DNA from: Pseudonocardia sulfidoxydans NBRC 16205
GTDB lineage: Bacteria; Actinomycetota; Actinomycetes; Mycobacteriales; Pseudonocardiaceae
Assembly: GCF_007989085.1 (NCBI RefSeq)
Contig: NZ_BJVJ01000050.1
Location: 1 to 45,951 of the forward strand
Reading direction: 5' to 3'
DNA length: 45,951 nucleotides
Below are positions 32,882 through 40,154 of the stretch, piece by piece. Each line of letters opens with the position of its first letter. Position 1 is the stretch's first letter. Below the pieces are notes generated by a model. It ran no database searches. It saw only the letters and a list, made by a program, of their open reading frames with translations, and was not told where the DNA came from. Made by a program: the position numbers and the translations under genes.

Positions 32882-34087
32882 TCAGCCCATCCTCGCCGGA
32901 GACCGCGGGGCCGCGACCGGTAGGTGTGAGCGACTCGACGCCGCGATCGTCACCGTCCCGGCCGCCGCGATCACGACGAGCGCCCCCAGCAGCCACGGAT
33001 AGCCGACGACGTGCGCGGCCACGGCGAGCACCGTCGGCAGCAGGAAACCGATGTAGGCCAGGGCGTAGTAGACGCCGGTGAGCCCCGCGAGGTCCTCGGG
33101 CCGGGCGAGCCGCTGGATCTCCAGCAGCCCGGCGACGACCGCCACCCCGTACGCGGCGCCGAGCACGATCGCGGCGCCCAGCGCGAGCCACGGCGAGCGC
33201 TCGACGGCGGCGACGACACCGAACGCGAGCCCGCCCGACATGACGATCATCGAGACGACGACGGCGCGTGCGTCGGTACGCCGGTCGAGCCGCTTGGCGA
33301 TGGGCTGCACGGCCGCGCCGGTGAGCAGGGTCGCGACGGTGAGCAGCGTCGAGTAGGCCAGGCCCCACGAGCCGAGCCGGTCGCCGACGAGCTGCGGCAT
33401 GATCGCGTAGGCGACGCCCGCCGAACCGAAGATCCACGGCGCCATCGGGAGGACGACGCGCAGGAACCGCGGGTGCCGGGCCGCGCGCAGCGGCGGGACG
33501 TGCGTCCCTGTGCCGCCGGGGACGGTCTCGGGGACCCGGGGCAGCAGCGTGAGGGCGGCGATCGTCAGCACCCCGTGCACGACGTAGGGCAGCTCCATCG
33601 GCAGCGGGCCCCACTGCGCGAGCACCCCGGCGACGCCCGCGCCCAGGCCGAACCCGAGTGTCAACGACAGTGCGGCGCGGCGGGCCCCGGTGCCGGCGGG
33701 CGCGTCGTCGAAGGGCGGTTCCGACAGTTCCTTCACCCACGTCGACCCGACCGCCATGGCGACGGCGACAGCGGTGCCGGTGGCGAAGCGTCCGGCGAAG
33801 ATCGGGACGGGGCCGGTCTCGCCGAGCGCGAGCAGGACGCTGGCCAGCAATGACATGACGGTGCCCGCGAGCATCAACGGGCGCCGGCCCCAGCGGGCGC
33901 ACAGCCGTCCGGCGAGCAGGAGCGTCGGAACCACGCCGACGACGTAGGCGCCCAGGAACGCGTCGACGGTCAGCACCGAGTAGCCCGCCGCGTCGCGGTA
34001 CATGATCAGCAGCGGGGTGAACTGGTTGCCGCCCCAGCCGCAGCAGAACATGGCCGCGGCGACGGCGAGCCAGGCCTTCCGGTTCAC
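32882..34087 (-). CDS. MFS transporter, GntR-linked
   Basis: A 401-aa MFS protein with twelve predicted TM stretches, the motif-A-like GRLCARWGRRPLMLAG after TM2, and a central hydrophilic loop (PETVPGGTGTHVPPLRAARHPRF). Sequence ends LPVAAPRSPARMG in the cytosol. The GTG start 34085-34087 overlaps the GntR stop (GTGA), so export or import of its substrate is directly tied to that regulator. It resembles cyanate/arabinose-efflux type MFS proteins in layout; the substrate is unknown. Confidence 0.88.
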   Translation of the reverse strand: MNRKAWLAVAAAMFCCGWGGNQFTPLLIMYRDAAGYSVLTVDAFLGAYVVGVVPTLLLAGRLCARWGRRPLMLAGTVMSLLASVLLALGETGPVPIFAGRFATGTAVAVAMAVGSTWVKELSEPPFDDAPAGTGARRAALSLTLGFGLGAGVAGVLAQWGPLPMELPYVVHGVLTIAALTLLPRVPETVPGGTGTHVPPLRAARHPRFLRVVLPMAPWIFGSAGVAYAIMPQLVGDRLGSWGLAYSTLLTVATLLTGAAVQPIAKRLDRRTDARAVVVSMIVMSGGLAFGVVAAVERSPWLALGAAIVLGAAYGVAVVAGLLEIQRLARPEDLAGLTGVYYALAYIGFLLPTVLAVAAHVVGYPWLLGALVVIAAAGTVTIAASSRSHLPVAAPRSPARMG

Positions 34088-34722
34088 CGGGTCGGCCGGT
34101 GCGTGCCGTCGAGGTGCGCCGGGAGCAGGGCCGCAAACCGCGCGGCGTCGAGGGCCTCGATGGCGTCGACCAGGGCGGCGTGCTCGTCGACCACCACGGC
34201 GACCTGGTCGGGGTTCGGCGCCAGCGCGTGGATGCTCATGCGGCGCTGCCGGTCGCCGAGCGTGGCGTAGAAGCGGGCGGTGAGCCGGTTGCCCCCGGCG
34301 TCGACGATCGTGCGGTGGAAGGCCTCGTCGGCGGCCGCGACCGCGGGCAGGTCGCCGCGTGCGGCGTGGCGGCGCTGCACGTCGAGGGCGGCCCGCAGGC
34401 GCTCGACGGCGGCGGGGACGTCGGTGGGACGGCGCAGCAGCCGGCGGACGGCCGCGGTCTCGACGGCCTCGCGCGCGTCGAGCACGTCGTCGGCCTCCCC
34501 GACCGTCACCGGCACGACCACGGCCCCGCGCTTGGGGATGAGCTCCAGCAGCTCCTCGGACTGCAGCCGCAGGAACGCCTCCCGCACCGGGGTGCGGCTC
34601 ATCCCGAGCCGCTGGGCGATGTCGCCCTCGCTGAGCAGGTGGCCGCCGGGGAGGTCGCCGGACAGGACGAGCTCCTTGGTGGCGGCGTAGGCGCGGTCGG
34701 CCGCGGCTTCCCTGGAGGGCAT
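34084..34722 (-). CDS. GntR-family (FCD-type) regulator, controls MFS gene
   Basis: A 212-aa regulator. The winged HTH (about 8-68) contains LLSEGDIAQRLGMSRTPVREAFLRLQSEELLELIPKRGAVV, a textbook GntR sequence. The FCD domain follows with DAREAVETAAVRRL, AFHRTIVDAGGN and EHAALVDAIEALD, giving candidate metal-site His/Asp residues. No Shine-Dalgarno sequence precedes ATG 34720-34722, but TAGGGT sits 6 nt upstream, so it may be leaderless. A 22-bp dyad at 34739-34760 is its likely own operator. Confidence 0.9.
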   Translation of the reverse strand: MPSREAAADRAYAATKELVLSGDLPGGHLLSEGDIAQRLGMSRTPVREAFLRLQSEELLELIPKRGAVVVPVTVGEADDVLDAREAVETAAVRRLLRRPTDVPAAVERLRAALDVQRRHAARGDLPAVAAADEAFHRTIVDAGGNRLTARFYATLGDRQRRMSIHALAPNPDQVAVVVDEHAALVDAIEALDAARFAALLPAHLDGTHRPTR

Positions 34723-34728
34723 GTCGCG

Positions 34729-34734
34729 ACCCTA
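34729..34734 (-). promoter_or_regulatory. candidate -10 box, leaderless GntR-MFS operon
   Basis: TAGGGT on the minus strand ends 6 nt before the ATG at 34722. Its -35 would fall in the 22-bp operator dyad, so a bound repressor would block RNA polymerase. Confidence 0.4.
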
Positions 34735-34738
34735 CGGC

Positions 34739-34760
34739 ATAGATGCAAGCTTGTATCCAT
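34739..34760. promoter_or_regulatory. 22-bp GntR operator-like dyad
   Basis: The half-sites ATAGATGCAAG and CTTGTATCCAT are reverse complements except for two transition differences (ATRGATRCAAG). The core ATGCAAGCTTGTAT resembles FCD-type GntR operators. It lies between the divergent GntR-MFS operon and the EamA gene and could control both. Confidence 0.7.
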
Positions 34761-34783
34761 GGTGTGCGCCGTACGGTGAGCAC

Positions 34784-35656
34784 GTGGCGGGGGCACGGGC
34801 GTGGGGGCTGTTCGCGGCCGTCTCCGTGCTGTGGGGCGTGCCGTACCTGTTCATCGGTGTCGCGCTGCGGTCCGGGTTCGGCCCGGTCTCCCTCGCCGCC
34901 GCCCGCGTCGTGCTCGCCGCGCTCGTGCTCGCCCCGTTCGGCCTGCGCCGCGCCCGGCGGGAACTGCTGCGCGGCCGGGGCGGGCGGCTCGCGGTACTCG
35001 CCGTCGTCGAGGTCGTCGTCCCGTTCGTGCTCATCCCCGTCGGCGAGCAGACGGTCGCATCCGGCACCGCCGCCGTCGTCATCGCGACCGAACCACTGTT
35101 CGTGCTGGTCACCGGCCTCGTGCTGGGCACCCGGGCCCGGCCGGGGACGGCGGCGGTGATCGGGCTGCTCGTCGGCCTCGGCGGTGTCGCCGTGCTGTCG
35201 GGCGTCGCCGGTGGCGGCATCGGTGTCGTGCCGCTCGTCGCAGCCGCCGCCTGCTACGCCGTCGGCGCCGTGCTCATCAGCCACTGGTTCGGCGACGTCC
35301 CCGCCCTCGGGGTCGCCGCCGCGATGCTCGCGATCGCCGCGCCGCTGCTCGTCGTCGCCACGCTCGTCCTGGAACCGCTCCCGACGCCGACCCTCGCGGG
35401 ACTCGCCGCCATCGGCGCGCTCGGGGTCGGCGCCACCGCGGTCGGGTTCGTCGCCTTCTTCGCCCTCGTCGCCACCTCCGGACCCGACCACGCCGCGCTC
35501 ATCACCTACGCCGCGCCCGTCGTCGCCGTCGCCTGCGGCGCGCTCCTGCTCCACGAACCCCTCGGTCCACGGACCCTCCTCGGCACCGCGCTCGTCTTCG
35601 CAGGGGCGTGGCTGGCAACCCGACCGCGGCCCGCGCAACCTCCCTCGCGCGAGTGA
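34784..35656 (+). CDS. EamA/DMT-family transporter (RhaT/YdcZ-like exporter)
   Basis: About 290 aa, ten TM segments in two EamA repeats. Repeat 1 ends near AVVIATEPLFVLVTGLVLG (about 98-116) and repeat 2 near ALITYAAPVVAVACGALLLHEPLGPRTLLGTALVFAGAWLA (about 240-280), where the ALLLHEPL pattern is diagnostic for the family. Members export amino acids, purines and other small metabolites. GTG 34784 is chosen; an open frame extends to 34721 but through the operator region. It diverges from a GntR regulator over the shared 22-bp dyad. Confidence 0.85.
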   Translation: MAGARAWGLFAAVSVLWGVPYLFIGVALRSGFGPVSLAAARVVLAALVLAPFGLRRARRELLRGRGGRLAVLAVVEVVVPFVLIPVGEQTVASGTAAVVIATEPLFVLVTGLVLGTRARPGTAAVIGLLVGLGGVAVLSGVAGGGIGVVPLVAAAACYAVGAVLISHWFGDVPALGVAAAMLAIAAPLLVVATLVLEPLPTPTLAGLAAIGALGVGATAVGFVAFFALVATSGPDHAALITYAAPVVAVACGALLLHEPLGPRTLLGTALVFAGAWLATRPRPAQPPSRE

Positions 35657-35747
35657 CACGACCATCCGCCGACGTCACCGCGCGCGACCCCGCTGTCACC
35701 CTCCCCCGCCTGTCGCCGGGGATCTCCGAGCTGGAAAAGTTGGGTCG

Positions 35748-37427
35748 ATGCGTCTGGTCTTCGCGGCACACGAACACGAGGAGTACGGACTCGTCCGCGA
35801 CCGGCTGCTGACCGCGGTCCTGGCCCGGTCCCGGCGGCTCGGCCGCGAGGTCGATCCCGTGCTCGTCGGAGCCGCCCTCGACTACAAGATCGGTGTCGAC
35901 GGGCGGCTCGGCCGCTGGACCCGCCGCCACGTCGCCGACGCCCTCGCCGTGTGGTTCCCCCGCACCGTGGCCGTCGCCGACAACGAGTGGGCCGAGATCC
36001 CCCACGCCCTGCACGGCCTGTTCGCCCTCCTCGCCGAACAGGACCACCTCGACGGCGGCTCCGCCCCCGTCCAGGAACTGCACGACCAGGTCGCCGACTC
36101 CACGCCCGCCCTCTACGACGCGATGGCCGACGAGCGCAACTACGACCTCGGCAAGTTCTGGAACGTCCAGATGATGCGCCACGACGTCGACAAGGCCGAC
36201 GTCCTCGCCGTGCAACGCTTCCTCGAGCAGGCCACCCGCGGCGAGCTCGACATCGACCGCGACGCCCTCGCCGCCGTCACCCGCGAGGAGACCCGCCGCC
36301 GCGAGCAGCCCGACGACACCCCCCCCACCCCCGGACCGGTCCTGCTGCCCTCGGCGGCCACCCTCGTCGAGAGCGCGTCGGCATCATCGGCGCTGGAACG
36401 GTTGCGCGCCTTCACCTACTGGATCCGCGCCGGACGCCGCCTCACCCGCGACGGCCGACTCCACCTCGCCGACGCGCTCGCCCTCGCCGAAGCCCTCGGC
36501 CTCGACCACTTCTACCGCGACACCGCCCGCACCAGCGACGACCTCCCCGACGTCGCCCTGCTCGTGTCGTGGGCGCGCCAGGCCCGGCTCGTACGCGTCG
36601 TCAACCGGCGGCTCGTACCCGTCAAGGGCTCCGGCCCGCTGCTGCACCGCCCCATCGAGTTCTTCCGCCGCGCCTTCGACGCCCTCGCCCGCCTCGGCGA
36701 CCACTTCGGCGGTACCGACGTCTTCGGCGCCCCCTCGCTGTTCAGCATGTCGCTCGGCGAGGCCTTCCCCGTGCTCTGGTACGACCTCTACCAGGCAGGC
36801 GGCGGCCCCGTGCCCATCGAGCACTTCTACCGCGTCGTCCGCGACACCGTGAACGGCCAGTTCGGCTGCGTCGTCGACGACCTCGCCGGCGACGTCGAAC
36901 AGCGGCTCTGGCGCCGCGACGTCACCGCCCTGCTCGACGCCATGGAGCTCCTCGGCGCCGTCGAGCTGGAGGAGAGCACCGACCACGACCACCTCGCCGC
37001 CCTCGCCGGCCGCGACGACCCCGACCCCACCGTGGTCTCGCTGACCCCCATCGGCATCTGGGTCTGCAACCAGCTACTGCTCGAGCAGGGCGTGCACGCG
37101 CCGCTGGTCGGCGAGTACTCCGACGAGGACGTCGAGTACGTCTGCGTGCGGATGTCGGGCTGCCGCCCCGAGATCGCCGAGGCCGAGCTCGCCGCCTGGG
37201 TCGCCGCCCGCGACCCGCGCACCGCCGCCCACGAGCTCACCCGGTTCCTGCGCCGCACCGACGACCCCGGCCACCGCGGGCTCGTCGTCGCCGCGCTCGC
37301 CCGGACCGGGGAGGGCGGCCACGAGGTGACGCGACGGCTCGAGGAGCACGCCGCCCGCCGCAGCCGCCGCGCCCCCGACGCCGCGCCCCCCATCCCCGAG
37401 CCGCGCGTCGCCGTCGTCCGCTCCTGA
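35748..37427 (+). CDS. conserved hypothetical protein, 559 aa, helical
   Basis: No assigned function. Residues 1-170 (MRLVFAAHEHEEYGLVRDRLL...) look like a distinct domain, with a charged linker at about 180-205. Residues about 208-330 (LERLRAFTYWIRAGRRLTRDGRLHLADALALAEALG ... LPDVALLVSWARQARLVRVVNRRLVPVKGSG) strongly resemble the helical region found N-terminal to pRiA4b ORF-3-type domains in actinobacterial proteins. That is a domain-of-unknown-function assignment by memory, not a search. The end has HEAT-like pairs (DPRTAAHELTRFLRRTDDPGHRGLVVAALAR). ATG 35748 with GGAAAAG upstream. It is followed by four R62 repeats. Confidence 0.7.
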   Translation: MRLVFAAHEHEEYGLVRDRLLTAVLARSRRLGREVDPVLVGAALDYKIGVDGRLGRWTRRHVADALAVWFPRTVAVADNEWAEIPHALHGLFALLAEQDHLDGGSAPVQELHDQVADSTPALYDAMADERNYDLGKFWNVQMMRHDVDKADVLAVQRFLEQATRGELDIDRDALAAVTREETRRREQPDDTPPTPGPVLLPSAATLVESASASSALERLRAFTYWIRAGRRLTRDGRLHLADALALAEALGLDHFYRDTARTSDDLPDVALLVSWARQARLVRVVNRRLVPVKGSGPLLHRPIEFFRRAFDALARLGDHFGGTDVFGAPSLFSMSLGEAFPVLWYDLYQAGGGPVPIEHFYRVVRDTVNGQFGCVVDDLAGDVEQRLWRRDVTALLDAMELLGAVELEESTDHDHLAALAGRDDPDPTVVSLTPIGIWVCNQLLLEQGVHAPLVGEYSDEDVEYVCVRMSGCRPEIAEAELAAWVAARDPRTAAHELTRFLRRTDDPGHRGLVVAALARTGEGGHEVTRRLEEHAARRSRRAPDAAPPIPEPRVAVVRS

Positions 37428-37431
37428 CGTC

Positions 37432-37697
37432 CGCGCGCAACCACACTGCTGCGAAGCGGCCCCGGCACGACCGTCAGGTTGCGGCCGGACCTTCGCGCGC
37501 AACCACACTGCTGTCCTTGGGCCCCGGCACGACCGTCAGGTTGCGCCCGGACATTCGCGCGCAACCACACTGCTGTCCTTCGGCCCCGGCACGACCGTCA
37601 GGTTGCGCCCGGACATTCGCGCGCAACCTCAGTGCTGTCCTTGGGCCCCGGCGCGACGGTGAGGTTGCGCCCGGACGTGCGAGGGCAACCTCGTCGT
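37432..37697. repeat. R62 tandem repeat array, four units plus a partial fifth
   Basis: Units start at 37432, 37494, 37556 and 37618 with an exact 62-nt period, and a degenerate fifth begins at 37680. Each opens CGCGCGCAACC and contains GCGCAACC ... GGTTGCGC inverted arms (8 bp; 11 bp in unit 4; unit 1 has one changed base, GGTTGCGG). Units 2 and 3 differ by one base. The array fills the gap between two convergent genes. Confidence 0.92.
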
Positions 37698-37709
37698 GGT
37701 CGAGCCGGG

Positions 37710-38195
37710 TCAGGCGCTGCGCTGGTGCGGGATCCGGGCGGCGACGTCGATGCGGCGGGCGAGGGACGTCGTGTCACGGGTCAGGTGGTAGTGCCCGTGG
37801 GTGGAGCGGTTGCAGCGGTAGGAGCGCATCGGCTGCGCGCCGAGCGACTCGAACTCGCGCCCGGCCTGCTCGGCGGACTCACGGTCGGGGTAGATGACCT
37901 TGCCGTCGGTGCGGCCGCCCTGACGTCGCGGGGCGGCGCCGCTCATCTCCGCGCGGCTGGGCCGGCAGAACTGCGGGCCGCCGTCGGAGCGCAGGCGCGC
38001 GTGCCGCAGGACGACGGCGGCGCGGGCGGGGTCGCGGACCGGCGTGCGGGGCACCGGGATCATGGGGACCACGGTGGCCGTCGGGGCGGGGGTCGGCGCG
38101 TCGTCGGGGGCGGTGCGGGGCGCCCCGATCACGGTCTCGCCGTTGCCGTGCGTGCCGTCGGGACGGGTCGCGTCACCACTCGTGTGGCGGTCCAT
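37710..38195 (-). CDS. conserved hypothetical protein, 161 aa
   Basis: Unrecognised function. The N-terminal 60 residues are low-complexity (Asp/Thr/Pro/Ala-rich, PDDAPTPAPTATVVPMIPVPRTP) and probably disordered. The C-terminal half (GKVIYPDRESAEQAGREFESLGAQPMRSYRCNRSTHGHYHLTRD) is a compact domain with a YRC...HGHYHLT pattern seen in short actinomycete and phage-like hypothetical proteins. ATG 38193-38195 follows GGAGGACGAC, which I prefer over an upstream in-frame start. It converges on the 559-aa gene across the R62 array. Confidence 0.72.
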   Translation of the reverse strand: MDRHTSGDATRPDGTHGNGETVIGAPRTAPDDAPTPAPTATVVPMIPVPRTPVRDPARAAVVLRHARLRSDGGPQFCRPSRAEMSGAAPRRQGGRTDGKVIYPDRESAEQAGREFESLGAQPMRSYRCNRSTHGHYHLTRDTTSLARRIDVAARIPHQRSA

Positions 38196-38521
38196 GTCGT
38201 CCTCCGTTCGCCGTTGTCTGAGCATCGCTGATCGGACGGCGTGTCGTTAGCCGTGCACCGACCGCTTCGCCCGTTCGTGTGACCCCGGAACGATTCGTGA
38301 CAGCGGGTCAGATTGGAACGCTCCGGCCCGCGTCGATCACCGCTTCGTGGTGGCCGCATACGGCCGTCCGGATCACCGCTGGTGAGCGGGTCGTCGACGG
38401 TCGGTCACGCGGCACCGTATGGTCGGTCGGCTGGGACGGCGGTCGTCACGGACTGCCCCTACCCTTCCCCTCGCCGTCGCCGACGGGACGACCCCGGCGC
38501 CGAGGGCACGGGAGGTCCGCG
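38196..38521. promoter_or_regulatory. 326-nt divergent promoter region
   Basis: No gene. It separates the 161-aa hypothetical gene (-) from the 182-aa gene (+). Toward the latter, TCGACG (38394-38399) and TATGGT (38418-38423), 18 nt apart, are a candidate promoter. No strong dyad, SOS/LexA box of the actinobacterial GAAC-N4-GTTC type or RecA-independent damage box is evident by eye. Confidence 0.3.
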
Positions 38522-39070
38522 ATGCAGTGGTCCGACGCGTTCGTGACGACCGGGGAGGGGCCCGGCGTCTTCGCCGTGGTGCCCGGGCACCGCCACGTCG
38601 TGCTCGACTGGATCGCGCGCCGTCGCCCGCCGCTGGTCGTGGCGCGTGAGGTCGGGTCGCCACCCGTCGACGCCTGGGTGGTCCTCGACGGCGGCATCCT
38701 GCGGACCCACCGCCATCGTCGCGAGCCGGCCTGCGACCACGGGGCACCCGAGTCCTGCCCGCCCGACGGAAGGGACGGGGTCGTGCTGGCGCCCGGCATG
38801 CGGGTCGTCGGCTGGGCGGCACTGCGCCTCGTCGCCGGTGACCTCGACCTCGGCCTCCCCACCGGCTCCCTGCCGGGCGAGCCGTCCGTCCCCGCCGATC
38901 TGGCGTCGCTGCGCCACCGCTACACGACGACGGAGCCGACCGACCCCGGTGTCGCCGAGCAGGCCGAGCTCCTCGCCTCCTGCACCGACGTCCGGATGCT
39001 GCGCTGGGTGTCGACTGCGCTGGCCGCGACCGCTCCCCCGATGGCCGTTGCGGACCTGCGGGGCGTGTGA
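38522..39070 (+). CDS. conserved hypothetical protein, 182 aa, cotranscribed with dinB
   Basis: Unrecognised. Residues 20-110 (PGHRHVVLDWIARRRPPLVVAREVGSPPVDAWVVLDGG...RVVGWAALRLVAGDLDLGLP) look beta-rich; the C-terminal 50 residues are helical. Two Cys pairs (PACDH, ESCPPD) are not spaced as a classic zinc site. ATG 38522 follows GGGAGGTCCGCG. Its stop overlaps the DinB-like GTG start (GTGA), so it is coupled to translesion synthesis and may be functionally linked. Function unknown. Confidence 0.75.
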   Translation: MQWSDAFVTTGEGPGVFAVVPGHRHVVLDWIARRRPPLVVAREVGSPPVDAWVVLDGGILRTHRHRREPACDHGAPESCPPDGRDGVVLAPGMRVVGWAALRLVAGDLDLGLPTGSLPGEPSVPADLASLRHRYTTTEPTDPGVAEQAELLASCTDVRMLRWVSTALAATAPPMAVADLRGV

Positions 39071-40149
39071 GCAGTACCGTCGACGTCCACACTGGGCGGA
39101 TGGCGGGGCGGATGGCGGGGCGCTGGGTGCTGCACGTCGACCTCGACCAGTTCATCGCGGCGGTCGAGGTGCGGCGGCGGCCGGAGCTGGCGGGGCTCGC
39201 CGTGGTCGTCGGCGGACGGGGTGACCCGACCGAGCGTGCGGTCGTCGCGACGGCGTCGTACGAGGCCCGCGAGTTCGGGGTCCGATCGGGGATGCCGCTG
39301 CGCACGGCGGCGAAACGCTGTCCCGACGCCGTGTTCCTGCCCGCCGACAACCCCGCCTACGAGGCTGCCTCCGACGAGGTGATGACGGTGCTGCGGTCAT
39401 TCCCGGTGGTCGTCGAGGTGATGGGCTGGGACGAGGCGTTCCTCGGCGTGGTCACCGACGACCCCGAGGCGCTCGCACACGACGTGCAGCGCGCCGTCGC
39501 CGAGCGCACCGGGCTGTCGTGCACGGTCGGGATCGGGGACAACACGTTGCGCGCCAAGATCGCCACCGAGTTCGGCAAGCCCGCGGGCACGTTCCGGCTG
39601 ACCCGCCACAACTGGTTCGCGACGATGGGCGACCGCCCCACGACGGCGCTGTGGGGCATCGGCACCCGCACCGCGCGCCGCCTCGACGAGCTGGGCTACC
39701 GGACCGTCGCCGAGCTCGCCGAGGCCCGGCCCGGCGAGCTCGCCGAGCGCATCGGTCCGGCGATGGGGCCCTACTACGTGCAGCTGGCGCGTGGGATCGG
39801 GCGCGAGGAGGTGTCCGACGCCCCGCACGTCGCCCGGTCCCGCAGCCGGGAGACGACGTTCCAGACCGATCTCGACGACTGGGCCGTCGTCGGCGAGGAG
39901 ATCGCCGTGCTGGCCCGCCGGGTGGCCGACGACGTCGCCGCCGAGGGGAGGCCTGCCGTGCGGATCGGCGTCAAGCTGCGGTTCGCACCCTTCACGACAC
40001 GCGGCCGCAGTGCGACGTTGCCGGCGCCGGCGTCGGCACCGGAGGAGCTCGTCGCCGGGGCGCTCGCGGTGCTGGACCTGTTCGAGGAGCGCTACCGGGC
40101 GCGGCCGGTGCGCCTTGCCGGGGTGCGGGCGGAGTTCCCGCCGCCCTGA
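39067..40149 (+). CDS. dinB: Y-family DNA polymerase IV, DinB2-like
   Basis: A 360-aa translesion polymerase. HVDLDQFIAAVE (23-34) supplies metal-binding D25, and GWDEAFLG (120-127) supplies D122/E123. The fingers segment ASYEAREFGVRSGMPLRTA and the thumb/HhH region GIGTRTARRLDELGYRTVAELAE are typical, and the little-finger domain follows. The steric-gate position, Phe/Tyr in most DinB, is Ile30 here. Mycobacterial DinB2 has Leu at this position and incorporates ribonucleotides, so this is probably a DinB2-type polymerase. The GTG start overlaps the upstream stop; an in-frame ATG at 39100 is an alternative. It converges on the next gene with only 5 nt between. Confidence 0.92.
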   Translation: MSSTVDVHTGRMAGRMAGRWVLHVDLDQFIAAVEVRRRPELAGLAVVVGGRGDPTERAVVATASYEAREFGVRSGMPLRTAAKRCPDAVFLPADNPAYEAASDEVMTVLRSFPVVVEVMGWDEAFLGVVTDDPEALAHDVQRAVAERTGLSCTVGIGDNTLRAKIATEFGKPAGTFRLTRHNWFATMGDRPTTALWGIGTRTARRLDELGYRTVAELAEARPGELAERIGPAMGPYYVQLARGIGREEVSDAPHVARSRSRETTFQTDLDDWAVVGEEIAVLARRVADDVAAEGRPAVRIGVKLRFAPFTTRGRSATLPAPASAPEELVAGALAVLDLFEERYRARPVRLAGVRAEFPPP

Positions 40150-40154
40150 CCGGG

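Noticed and set aside
32882..35665. A 927-codon minus-strand frame running through MFS, GntR and EamA loci
   Set aside because: Only its lower part (below 34087) is the MFS gene. The rest is out of frame with GntR and antisense to EamA.
37432..37697. R62 array considered as a CRISPR array
   Set aside because: Units are nearly identical over their full 62 bp, with no variable spacers, and no cas genes are in the window.
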